Under the pieces are notes generated by a model. The model was given only the letters and a program-made list of their open reading frames with translations. It was not told the origin of the DNA and searched no databases. A stretch of 10,420 nucleotides of DNA, taken from Candidatus Kaiserbacteria bacterium (lineage in GTDB: Bacteria > Patescibacteriota > Minisyncoccia > Phycocordibacterales > UBA918). Below are positions 1-5,852 of the stretch, in pieces (within the stretch, counting starts at the first letter, position 1; each line of letters starts with the position of its first letter). The stretch is taken from assembly GCA_007117575.1 (NCBI GenBank), contig SKGH01000024.1, positions 1 to 10,420 on the forward strand. Reading direction: 5' to 3'. The position numbers and the translations under genes are program-made.

Positions 1-88
1 GCTCTGTTACCACGTGCGGAAACAACTCGGCAATCTTCTCAATATTCTCCTTCATCAAATCCGGCGTCTGCCCCGTGAGTTTTTTCAT
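1..88 (-). CDS. Type III Mod-like DNA methyltransferase, N-terminal part only (runs off the left edge)
   Basis: Only the first 29 codons are in the window, from ATG at 88 towards position 1. They begin MKKLTGQTPDLM and continue through an ENIEKIAELFP segment, which matches the N-terminus I know from type III restriction-modification Mod (adenine-specific, site-specific DNA methyltransferase) proteins. The catalytic motifs would lie outside the window. The start is 6 nt after the Fic stop codon and no Shine-Dalgarno site is visible, so it is probably translated by coupling to fic in one operon. A second, diverged copy of the same 5' end is found at 1283-1517. Family identification rests on the N-terminus alone. 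Confidence 0.65.
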   Translation of the reverse strand, partial: MKKLTGQTPDLMKENIEKIAELFPHVVTE

Positions 89-94
89 ATTGTT

Positions 95-1168
95 CTATTT
101 ACTTAATAATGTTACCAATCGGTCGTTCATATAAAAGATATTTCGCCCAACTTTCATTGATGAGAGAATTTTTGCTTCAGCGAGCGCCTGCAAGTGTTTA
201 CTCGTAGTCGTATAGTGCATATCGAGCTCACTGGCCAGCCGTGTAGGGGTAATAATTGGGTACGTAAAGAGTGCGTCGACTAGCTCGGCTGAGTAGAATT
301 TGGCATGTTCTGCCTTGACGCGTTCTTTAAGTTCGTGATGATAGGAAGTAACTGCACGGAGCGTTTCTTTTGTTTCTTTTGCCTGCAGGTAAAAACCTTG
401 CAACATATATGTGATGTATGGTGTCCAGTCACTGGTGATAGAAACCGACCGAAGTAGTTCGTAGTACTCGTTACGATTTTTGTTGATGTGGTTACTGATA
501 AATAAAATTGGCAAATCAAGCACCTGGTCTTGTATGAGTTGTAGCACCATAAGGATTCTACCAGTTCGACCATTGCCGTCACGAAATGGGTGGATTGATT
601 CAAATTGTTGGTGTGCTACAGCTGCTCGAATCAGTGGATCATGTTTAGTATGTTCATTGACATATCTCTCCCAATCGGCGATGAGTTCGGGAATATTTTT
701 CTGCAATGGTGGTGTATACAACACTTCACCAGTTTTAGAATTAACAATATGGTTCTGCTCACGACGATACTCACCACCTTGGTCAGTTATGAGTCGTTCG
801 TGTATACCCAAAATAAGGCGATTTGAAATGCCAATAGTTGGCAACTGATTAGTCGCCCAGTAGAGAGCCTCACGGTATCGAAGCACTTCTTTGTCAGGAG
901 TACGTTGCTCGTCTACAGGGAGTAACTGGTTTTCAAGCACCTTCGCAACTGTGGTATTGATATTTTCAATGCCAGACGATTCAACTGACTCTCGTGTTAA
1001 AAGTGGAGCGGTGAGCAACAACGGATTGGGTATCTGACCTGCTGATCCCTTAAGTTCAGCCAGCTCAACTCGTGCTTGTAACAGAGCGTCTGCGAAATCT
1101 TCGTTTCTGATAGTTGGTGCTGGAGGTAGGTGTGGAAGCTCAAATGGATATGTTGGATCAAATGACAT
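95..1168 (-). CDS. Fic family protein (AMPylase-type) with N-terminal inhibitory motif and C-terminal winged helix
   Basis: A 357-residue Fic-domain protein. Fic enzymes usually transfer AMP from ATP to a hydroxyl side chain of a target protein. The catalytic motif HPFRDGNGRTGR is complete at residues 193-204, with His193 as the expected general base. The sequence SSGIEN (64-69) fits the inhibitory (S/T)xxxE(G/N) motif on an N-terminal helix, so this would be an intramolecularly inhibited class II Fic. Residues ~5-90 look like the Fic N-terminal domain, and ~295-357 like a winged helix-turn-helix, suggesting DNA binding. ATG at 1168 has an AAAGG Shine-Dalgarno 4 nt upstream. The upstream region carries several AACTAATATATT elements, consistent with autoregulation. 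A Mod-type methyltransferase starts 6 nt downstream. Family call is firm; the target protein is unknown. Confidence 0.95.
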   Translation of the reverse strand: MSFDPTYPFELPHLPPAPTIRNEDFADALLQARVELAELKGSAGQIPNPLLLTAPLLTRESVESSGIENINTTVAKVLENQLLPVDEQRTPDKEVLRYREALYWATNQLPTIGISNRLILGIHERLITDQGGEYRREQNHIVNSKTGEVLYTPPLQKNIPELIADWERYVNEHTKHDPLIRAAVAHQQFESIHPFRDGNGRTGRILMVLQLIQDQVLDLPILFISNHINKNRNEYYELLRSVSITSDWTPYITYMLQGFYLQAKETKETLRAVTSYHHELKERVKAEHAKFYSAELVDALFTYPIITPTRLASELDMHYTTTSKHLQALAEAKILSSMKVGRNIFYMNDRLVTLLSK

Positions 1169-1177
1169 ATTACCTTT

Positions 1178-1261
1178 AATATATCAGTTATACGTGAAAA
1201 AACTAATATATTACTGTGAATACATTAGTTCAACTAATATATTCACAGTAATATATTAGTT
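1178..1261 (-). promoter_or_regulatory. Operator-like array of AACTAATATATT elements upstream of fic
   Basis: The element AACTAATATATT occurs at 1201-1212 and 1232-1243 and inverted at 1250-1261. A shorter inverted copy (CATTAGTT) is at 1223-1230, and a one-mismatch inverted copy at 1178-1189 directly abuts the fic ribosome binding site. Positions 1201-1222 and 1240-1261 form a perfect 22-bp inverted repeat, with a nested ATTAGTT-C-AACTAAT palindrome inside. Such spacing of short inverted elements is typical of a repressor operator. The winged-helix domain of Fic is the obvious candidate binder (inference). The long inverted repeat could also act as an RNA hairpin in the leader. Confidence 0.6.
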
Positions 1262-1268
1262 GAAAAGC

Positions 1269-1274
1269 ATTATA
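1269..1274 (-). promoter_or_regulatory. -10 box candidate of the fic operon
   Basis: A perfect TATAAT lies on the minus strand, about 100 bp upstream of the fic start and just outside the operator array, so a transcript would begin near 1262 at the edge of the array. No good -35 at 17 nt is present; the nearest TTGTCA (1298-1303) is 23 nt away. A repressor bound to the array would block this promoter. Confidence 0.4.
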
Positions 1275-1282
1275 ATAAGCCA

Positions 1283-1517
1283 TCATTCTGAAATATTTGA
1301 CAATTCAACTTGCTTGTCGAGCCAGTTGAGGCGGTAGCGCTCGTCGGGGCCGGAGGCGGGCGAGTCACTAAGCGCCTGCCTGAGCAAATCAAAGTCAATC
1401 GAGCGAGTCAACACACCATCCTCCCCTCTTCTCTGTCACCACTCGTGGAAACAGCTCGGCAATCTTTTCAATATTCTCCTGCATCAAAACAGGCGTCTGC
1501 CCCGTGAGTTTTTTCAT
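1283..1517 (-). pseudogene. Frameshifted, truncated 5' end of a type III Mod-like methyltransferase gene
   Basis: From ATG at 1517 the reading starts MKKLTGQTPVLMQENIEK and runs to about residue 29 in close agreement with the Mod start at 88. Near 1425 the frame shifts by one base. The other frame then continues as GVLTRSIDFDLLRQAL and ERYRLNWLDKQ, which are typical of the next part of Mod N-termini, and it stops at 1283. Everything after about residue 75 is missing, and the sequence passes into the fic promoter region. DNA identity to 1-92 is high but with several substitutions, so this is not a fresh duplication. It is a remnant of a second mod gene that the fic-mod pair probably replaced or disrupted. 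Confidence 0.75.
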
Positions 1518-1581
1518 AAATGTTGCTGTGGATTACTAATTATTTACAAGCTCTATCCTTCTGGTAGTCTTTAGCTACATT

Positions 1582-1617
1582 CGGGATTTTCCCGCGACCT
1601 CGCCCGCAAGGGCGAGG
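1582..1617. other. Two adjacent hairpins after the toxin pseudogene
   Basis: CCTCGCCC and GGGCGAGG (1598-1617) form an 8-bp stem around a GCAA (GNRA-type) loop. Next to it CGGGA and TCCCG (1582-1594) form a second small stem. They lie 6 nt downstream of the pemK-like pseudogene on the minus strand. No U-tract follows on that strand, so they are at best a weak terminator or a processing element. Confidence 0.4.
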
Positions 1618-1623
1618 AATATT

Positions 1624-2010
1624 TTATCCATACAAATCCATAAATCCTGCTTTTAATCTTTGCAGATCAGTATCGTCGAGTGTCCCGACCTAACCGAGTA
1701 TCCGACGATAGTCAATGGTTCGTACTTGATGGAGACAAGCTACATTCTCTATACCCCGATAGCGAAGTAATACGTACCAAGAACCAGTTTTTGCTTTTGT
1801 ACTCGTTGGTACAACTAAATAAAACCATGTGAAAGTTTCTTCAAAATGATTATCGGTCGACTAAACACGGCACTCTTGCCATTGATTTCAGAGCCGATGT
1901 TTTCTCCTAGCGATGCCCACCAAATATCGCCAACCGAAACAAATGGTGGTTTGTGTGCCAATCCATCAAGCTGTACTTTTTTTTGGAAACCGCTTGTTAA
2001 AATCTTTCAT
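1624..2010 (-). pseudogene. PemK/MazF family toxin pseudogene
   Basis: Read across three frames, this is a PemK/MazF-type mRNA interferase of the kind common in CPR genomes. It starts MKDFNKRFPKK. After a shift at a run of eight A residues (1977-1984) it continues VSVGDIWWASLGENIGSE and FSRPIIILKKLSHG, which contain the GDIWW start of the fold and the RP-(I/V)IIL strand. After a second shift near 1820 it reads YLVVPTSTKAKTGSWYV and CLHQVRTIDYRRILG, then an in-frame TAG, then VGTLDDTDLQRLKAGFMDLYG and a proper stop. Two frameshifts plus a nonsense codon make sequencing error unlikely as the sole cause. The original start had an excellent GGAGG (2020-2024) at 9 nt. It overlaps the upstream short frame by 4 nt (ATGA), as antitoxin-toxin pairs often do. 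Confidence 0.85.
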
Positions 2011-2090
2011 ACGCTTTTTCCTCCAAAATCCTCATCCCACGCACCGCGATTCTTACTATTTAAGTATATTTTCCACTCCAAAACGACCAT
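2007..2090 (-). CDS. Possible antitoxin remnant (27 codons) overlapping the toxin start
   Basis: An ATG-initiated frame reading MVVLEWKIYLNSKNRGAWDE and ending in GGKSV, whose stop codon overlaps the pemK-like start in an ATGA junction. The toxin SD is inside its last codons. The position and overlap are those of a cognate antitoxin gene. At 27 codons it is too short for one and an in-frame stop lies just upstream of 2110, so it is either the C-terminal remnant of an antitoxin or a leader ORF. I do not recognise the sequence. Confidence 0.3.
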   Translation of the reverse strand: MVVLEWKIYLNSKNRGAWDEDFGGKSV

Positions 2091-2219
2091 TTTGAACGAT
2101 TTAATTAAGCAATCGTTTCAAAAGCCATGTATACATACTCGACTGTAAATTTTCCGTATTTCGTGCATATTGGAGAGTATTAATAAGGGAAGTCGACCAT
2201 TAGGACAATAACCTTTTTC

Positions 2220-2774
2220 TTATGACAGTTCACTGCGAACAAACTCCTTCACCTCTCGGGCAGTTGTGAATGCTTCATGCACATCTTTTATAGTGTATGA
2301 CTGTAGTTTCTTTCGTGTAGCAAGGTGCTGTTCATTTCTTAAATTCCTGACCTTTTCTACTTTTTTATGCATATCTTTTGACATCATTCCTTTTTCTTTC
2401 AAAAATTCACAGATTTGCGAAAGATTTAATTTTGTCTTCCCATTTTTACCTGGCGTAAGTTTATACTGACCTGCTACGACGATATGCTTATCGCTAACGC
2501 TGTGTAATTCATGAAAAGGCTTTTTTAATTGCCAGTACGCATAATGATTCTTAATATCTTCGTCTGTATATCGCTCATCAAGAAGCGCAAACAATAATGC
2601 TTCTATAATAGAACCTGTATGGACGATAATTGTTTTACAAAACGCACTTTTTGCCTCTGCTGGATAATTTGAATCTTTAACAATAGTCAAAAGATGTGCC
2701 AGATGTTGAAATGTTTCCTCAACATTCTTCCGTAGTAAGTCACTAGCTAAGAAACCAAACCGTGACCTTGGCAT
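2220..2774 (-). CDS. HEPN-like protein (putative RNase toxin or abortive-infection effector)
   Basis: A 184-residue, mostly helical protein. Near the C-terminus it has R143-N144 with H150 (RNLRNEQH), which fits the R-polar-x(4-6)-H signature of HEPN nucleases. An earlier helix, TIIVHTGSIIEALLFALL (48-65), has the pattern often seen in the first long helix of HEPN-like proteins. ATG at 2774 is chosen: it lies 4 nt after the stop of the 58-residue gene. A TTG at 2789 would overlap that gene by 11 nt and add five residues. The tight spacing implies one transcript, with the small protein as a possible antitoxin. The fold call rests on one motif and overall character; assignment to a specific HEPN family is open. 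Confidence 0.85.
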   Translation of the reverse strand: MPRSRFGFLASDLLRKNVEETFQHLAHLLTIVKDSNYPAEAKSAFCKTIIVHTGSIIEALLFALLDERYTDEDIKNHYAYWQLKKPFHELHSVSDKHIVVAGQYKLTPGKNGKTKLNLSQICEFLKEKGMMSKDMHKKVEKVRNLRNEQHLATRKKLQSYTIKDVHEAFTTAREVKEFVRSELS

Positions 2775-2778
2775 ATTT

Positions 2779-2955
2779 TTAATCGGCAATTAGCTTAGCA
2801 AAATCAGGAAAACCTATTTTTTCAAAGTATTTTGGGAGCTTCATGTCTTTGTCCGGCTCTTTCAATTCTGTTTTACGGGCACGTTCAAAGTCACCAACCG
2901 TCATACTAGCGATTGGCTTTATTATAGTAGTTTTTTTTGATACGTGCTTGCTCAT
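2779..2955 (-). CDS. Small 58-residue protein upstream of the HEPN-like gene, putative antitoxin
   Basis: ATG at 2955 to TAA at 2779, 58 residues. The N-terminus (MSKHVSKKTTIIKPIASMTV) is basic and probably disordered, followed by GDFERARKTELKEPDKDM and a C-terminal segment with PKYFEKIGFPDFAKLIAD. No known family is recognised. It is 4 nt upstream of the HEPN-like gene and is the first gene after a clear extended -10 promoter. Size, charge pattern and order (small gene first, larger effector second) are those of a type II toxin-antitoxin operon, which is inference. No SD is visible; the promoter placement suggests an almost leaderless mRNA. Confidence 0.75.
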   Translation of the reverse strand: MSKHVSKKTTIIKPIASMTVGDFERARKTELKEPDKDMKLPKYFEKIGFPDFAKLIAD

Positions 2956-2963
2956 ATATTTAC

Positions 2964-2972
2964 AATATACCA
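2964..2972 (-). promoter_or_regulatory. Extended -10 promoter giving a leaderless or near-leaderless transcript
   Basis: On the minus strand TGGTATATT is an extended -10 (TGn plus TATATT), and only 8 nt separate it from the ATG of the 58-residue gene. Transcription would start at or next to that ATG. A TTGACG exists upstream but 24 nt away, so it is not a normal -35. The absence of an SD for this gene agrees with leaderless initiation. Confidence 0.5.
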
Positions 2973-3031
2973 GCTATTCAGAAAAAATTAATACGTCAAC
3001 CTGAATATGTAATTTCGGTTTTCAAATAACA

Positions 3032-3658
3032 TTATTTATCTATCAACTTACGTAGCTCAGCCCGCTTCTCTCGTAACCGCTTATTTAGCTCCACCTTCTT
3101 GTTAAATTGACGTTCTTTGCGGATTTTATTCTGCAAGGCACTGATTTCTCGTTCGAGACTTTGGCGCTCTTTGTCATTGGCGACAACACTGGCAAAATCA
3201 GCAGTTGACTTCGGAGCTTCAGTAATAAAGGAAGTAATAAGTTGTTGATAGACTCGCTCTAAATTTTGGGCGGTAAAATTAAAGGTAACTGGTGCATTCC
3301 AGTCAGAAAAGTACCACCGGTCCTCACCGGCAAAGTGTAGCGAAATTCCGTAACACACCGCATCTTTATGAAAAAATTCATACAACACAGGATACTGAAC
3401 AGTTTTATCGATAACTTTTATTGCCAATTTGGGGATATTTGGTTTCTTAAGAACAATACGAAAAATCTGTATTTCAGAAACTTTCTGCGTACTGGAGATA
3501 TTGATAGTTTTTGGTGAAAGTTTATATTGCCACACAATCTGTTCGATGATGTCTATAAAATCACGTTTAGTGGCTGTGTTTACTTTTTTCTGACCATAAA
3601 ACTTACTCTTAGGAATAACAGAACCTACAAACGCTTGCGATGGTAAAGAGAGTCCCAT
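3032..3658 (-). CDS. DUF4391 domain protein (defence-operon partner of helicase and methyltransferase)
   Basis: A 208-residue protein recognised as DUF4391. The N-terminal MGLSLPSQAFVGSVIPKSKF, the IDIIEQIVWQYKLSPKTINI region (35-54) with its conserved W-x-YKLSP-x-T pattern, the EIQIFRI strand, and the KVIDKTVQYPVLYEF segment are characteristic. Residues ~160-208 form a highly charged coiled coil. In my knowledge of this family it is encoded with a large helicase and a type III-like Mod methyltransferase in restriction or defence operons; the molecular role is not established. ATG at 3658 is preferred: it is 1 nt after the upstream stop (TAG-T-ATG). A TTG at 3673 is also open. The protein looks intact although its upstream helicase partner is truncated. 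Confidence 0.9.
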   Translation of the reverse strand: MGLSLPSQAFVGSVIPKSKFYGQKKVNTATKRDFIDIIEQIVWQYKLSPKTINISSTQKVSEIQIFRIVLKKPNIPKLAIKVIDKTVQYPVLYEFFHKDAVCYGISLHFAGEDRWYFSDWNAPVTFNFTAQNLERVYQQLITSFITEAPKSTADFASVVANDKERQSLEREISALQNKIRKERQFNKKVELNKRLREKRAELRKLIDK

Positions 3659-3659
3659 A

Positions 3660-4073
3660 CTACTTGATAACAAAAAAGCTTATTAACTCGAAATCTTCCA
3701 GACCTTCGATATTACTCATCAGTGCTAACGTGCCACCGGGGCGAAACAGACTATCAATATCGCCGTCTTGGTGGACAGTAAGTATCGACTCAATGGCTCT
3801 ATTTAACAATGCCGAGTAGGTGCTCATGTTTCGCCCGCCGTCTGTTTCTTGATTGAACGGTACAAAAAGCTCAGGTATCGGCTCGCTTCTTCCTTTGGCA
3901 ATGGTGCGTATGATATCGAGGGTGTGCTTTACGTTTAGGTGTGTGGATATTACTTCACCCGATTGTTTTATGTAGACTAAATAAAACGGATGGAGCTGGT
4001 TAGTGTTGTCTATATTGACCGTATGATTAATGTTTTTAAGGACGTAAATCACTCCCTGTTCTATACCTCGCAC
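3660..4073 (-). pseudogene. C-terminal fragment of a large defence helicase (DUF4391 partner)
   Basis: About 137 residues ending in ELISFFVIK at 3660. The GVIYVLKNINHTVN start, NQLHPFYLVYI, the KHTLDIIRTIAKGRSEPIPE segment and FNQETDGG...M..YS.LLNRAI resemble the C-terminal tail of the long SNF2/DEAD-type helicases encoded directly before DUF4391 genes. All helicase motifs are absent. The reading frame is closed by a TAA just upstream (about 4092) and only a GTG at 4073 could start it. Homology-like sequence begins almost exactly at the edge of the open frame, so the gene has lost its 5' portion by deletion or insertion near 4075-4095. The remaining frame is clean, so a short product is possible. 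Family identity is from memory of conserved tail patterns. Confidence 0.65.
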
Positions 4074-4176
4074 AATACAACAAGGATTTAGTTAGGGGAC
4101 ACGTTATATGAATAAGTATCTGAACACAAAATAAATTCATTGATCCGAAATCAATGACGTGGTAAATACCTGAACA

Positions 4177-4406
4177 ATATTCTTTCGTCACCATGACTTA
4201 CGCGTTTCTGATGAAGTTCGAGGCACTGACCTAGCTATAGTTCCAGTAAACATTTATTACTAACGTAATAAACCAAAAAATGTTTTAGTCAGTCACGAAA
4301 GAATATAAATGACCACGGAAACTGGAGCTGGGTGAGGCGTACTTGGTGGTACGATGAAAGGTTTGAGTGACGAAAGCAACAAAGAAATTCGCCAAACGCG
4401 TAAGTC
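4177..4406. repeat. Segment with interleaved inverted repeats (MITE/IS remnant or pseudoknotted RNA)
   Basis: Three inverted pairs are present: 12 bp, ATATTCTTTCGT at 4177-4188 with its complement at 4295-4306; 10 bp, CTTTCGTCAC at 4182-4191 with GTGACGAAAG at 4367-4376; and 13 bp, GACTTACGCGTTT at 4195-4207 with AAACGCGTAAGTC at 4394-4406. The 13-bp pair crosses the other two, so they are pseudoknotted, mutually exclusive, or terminal repeats of a small element. Local hairpins lie inside (TTTATTAC/GTAATAAA near 4253-4272; CGTAC/GTACG at 4338-4353). A GGACTTACGC-like terminal inverted repeat and ~210-bp size fit a non-autonomous transposable element. No target-site duplication was seen. No gene of normal size is present between 4074 and 4489. 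Confidence 0.5.
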
Positions 4407-4489
4407 CTGTATAAATAATTATTTTTGATTTTTAATATTTACCCATTTTATAAGCCCGCTGTCACATTTTATCTTGATACATTTAAAAT

Positions 4490-4731
4490 GTCTGTCTCGC
4501 TACCTTGTCGGCAGAGCCGATAAGGCATTAAAGCTAGCGGAATCAGGCTTTTTTGCTGACTAAGAATTCGGCTCCGCCGAAACTTTATTCTTTGTCCACT
4601 CATCCCCACCCATCCCTAGTTTCCATTTTAATTTCTACTCTACCTTAGAGTATTAAAACCGGTTTGACCCATAGTATTGGTAATAAATACTTTCAGGAAC
4701 TAGGGCTAAGGGTTCTAGACGAACTAGTAAA
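4490..4731. repeat. 242-bp repeat, copy A
   Basis: Matches 9521-9762 in the same orientation, with almost no gaps and high identity by eye; the longest exactly shared blocks run through the centre (about 4528-4567 and 4617-4680). It holds stems: TCGGC/GCCGA (near 4508-4520), TTCGGC/GCCGAA (4567-4581), TACTCTA/TAGAGTA (near 4636-4652), and CCCTAGTT against AACTAGGG enclosing ~90 nt. Similarity drops off abruptly on both sides. No convincing reading frame. Either a repeated structured RNA / 3' flank element or a mobile repeat. In this copy the first two stems are better preserved than in copy B. Confidence 0.9.
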
Positions 4732-4800
4732 TTATTTTACTGGTTACTGAAAAGCTAGACAAAATCTCTTATGTGTGTCAGTCAAAATTACAAGTAATGG

Positions 4801-4809
4801 TGTTATAAT
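4801..4809 (+). promoter_or_regulatory. Plus-strand extended -10 box, possible small RNA promoter
   Basis: TGTTATAAT is a perfect extended -10 (TGn plus TATAAT). No strong -35 (GTCAAA at 17 nt). It points away from all genes here, into a bidirectional-looking hairpin at 4866-4890 with a short T-run on this strand. A ~75-nt plus-strand RNA antisense to the 3' end of the 66-residue gene transcript is possible. One motif only. Confidence 0.3.
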
Positions 4810-4859
4810 GGTTGAGCCAGACATAATATCTGAAACAACATTTCTTAGACTACATAAAT

Positions 4860-4887
4860 AAAAAAAGCAAGCATACAAATACTCGCT
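4860..4887 (-). terminator. Rho-independent terminator of the 66-residue gene
   Basis: On the minus strand, AGCGAGTAT and ATGCTTGCT form a 9-bp stem (two G-U pairs) with a TTGT loop, followed at once by TTTTTT. It starts 15 nt after the stop of the 4902-5102 gene. Confidence 0.8.
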
Positions 4888-4901
4888 TTTATTGAAAATA
4901 C

Positions 4902-5102
4902 TCATTCTCTATCTTGAAATGTACCAATGTAAAAGATCCTACCGTTACAATCAACCTCATTTAAAGGAAGCATGTTATCTTTACTAGACGAGACCAATAT
5001 TACTGCACCACCAAATGGTATTTGATAAGTACCATCAGCATAATTGTTGTCAGCTAAAACTTTAATTACTTCTTCTTGCAAACTTTTGTCAATTCTTATC
5101 AT
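4902..5102 (-). CDS. Unrecognised 66-residue protein downstream of the kinase-like gene
   Basis: ATG at 5102 with GGAGA (spacing 7 nt), ending at 4902 before a strong terminator, so it is very probably real. It begins with a charged amphipathic helix (MIRIDKSLQEEVIKVLADNN), then an alternating hydrophobic stretch GGAVILVSSS (31-40) and GRIFYIGTF (54-62), suggesting a small alpha/beta or beta-hairpin protein. No family is recognised. It follows the kinase-like gene by 42 nt and has its own TATAAT in that gap, so it may be expressed from both a read-through and a private promoter. It could be a partner or regulator of the kinase-like protein (inference). Confidence 0.75.
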   Translation of the reverse strand: MIRIDKSLQEEVIKVLADNNYADGTYQIPFGGAVILVSSSKDNMLPLNEVDCNGRIFYIGTFQDRE

Positions 5103-5129
5103 GAATCTGTCTCCAAATAATTTAACTTC

Positions 5130-5135
5130 ATTATA
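5130..5135 (-). promoter_or_regulatory. -10 box candidate for the 66-residue gene
   Basis: Perfect TATAAT on the minus strand in the 42-nt gap between the kinase-like gene and the 66-residue gene; transcription would begin near 5123 and leave a ~20-nt leader containing the GGAGA SD. The -35 region is poor. Confidence 0.4.
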
Positions 5136-5144
5136 GTAAATTAT

Positions 5145-5852
5145 TTATTTAATTTGTAAATACTTTTTAAATTTTTCAGTTTCTTCGTAAAAGAGCTTCC
5201 AATCATCGTCAATGTACTTACCAGCCTGATTTTTACTGCATACAATCAAATCTTTAGATCTGCCAAAATCTATAAGGTAAGGTTGAGACGAAGATGTATC
5301 TACCATAAGATTCCTTAAGTACAAATCGCCGTGAGCAATTTGAGCACTATTATGTAATAGTTCTATAAAATTTTCCAAATCAGACACGAAACTATCATAG
5401 TCAAATCCTTCTGGAACTGGATATTTATTCGCATAACAAATATTAGCTAAATTTACTGCCGGTAATTGTTCCATTATCAAACCTTTTCTTTCATTACCAT
5501 ATGCATCTAACGATTGAATATCAACAATCCCATACACTAACGGGACCCTTGTTAAACCTGGGTGAGTAACAGATGATGCACGTCTTTGTAAAAATGCTTC
5601 TTCATGTAGACTATTACCAAGATCATACTTATCAGAATTTTCACTATTATGCCTATCAGACACTATTTTTAAACACAAACCTCCTTGAAGATTGTAAACA
5701 CTTCCTGCACCCCCTTTATCTATAAAATACTCTGGTGCTTCTCTAACCAGAGTTTGCTTTAATCCTTCCTGTGACCCTCTAAATTTAGATAAAGATTCAA
5801 TACTAATAATCTTTTCTTCCTGATTCCTATTATTTTTAAAAACCCCTTCCAT
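5145..5852 (-). CDS. Protein-kinase-fold protein (small Ser/Thr or aminoglycoside-kinase-like)
   Basis: A 235-residue protein with the main kinase signatures: glycine loop KGGAGSV (46-52), beta-3 lysine in LKIV (Lys62), a glutamate in the helix C region (Glu84 or Glu85), catalytic loop HGDLYLRN (174-181, Asp176 and Asn181) and IDFGRS (194-199, metal-binding Asp195). The HGDL form and short C-lobe resemble RIO/ABC1/APH-type atypical kinases more than eukaryotic-like Hanks kinases. No membrane segment or sensor domain. All key residues are present, so it should be active on ATP; the substrate is unknown. There is no clear SD before ATG 5852. Low GC throughout, like its flanks. Genes of this type occur in toxin-antitoxin (HipA/kinase) and phage-encoded contexts, but nothing here settles the role. 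Confidence 0.92.
   Translation of the reverse strand: MEGVFKNNRNQEEKIISIESLSKFRGSQEGLKQTLVREAPEYFIDKGGAGSVYNLQGGLCLKIVSDRHNSENSDKYDLGNSLHEEAFLQRRASSVTHPGLTRVPLVYGIVDIQSLDAYGNERKGLIMEQLPAVNLANICYANKYPVPEGFDYDSFVSDLENFIELLHNSAQIAHGDLYLRNLMVDTSSSQPYLIDFGRSKDLIVCSKNQAGKYIDDDWKLFYEETEKFKKYLQIK

Noticed and set aside
1310..2148. Plus-strand frames opposite the mod and pemK remnants.
   Set aside because: The minus strand carries recognisable family sequence in this interval, so these are antisense shadows.
4208..4300. CTGATGA followed later by CACGAAAG suggested a hammerhead ribozyme core.
   Set aside because: No stem II closes CTGATGA onto GAAA; the first bases do not pair and the distance is filled by an unrelated hairpin.
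4628..4660. The repeat contains AATTTCTACT followed by a short hairpin, resembling the start of a Cas12a direct repeat.
   Set aside because: The pairing is TACTCTA/TAGAGTA rather than the TCTAC/GTAGA stem of Cas12a repeats, there is one copy per 242-bp repeat, and no spacers or cas genes are present.
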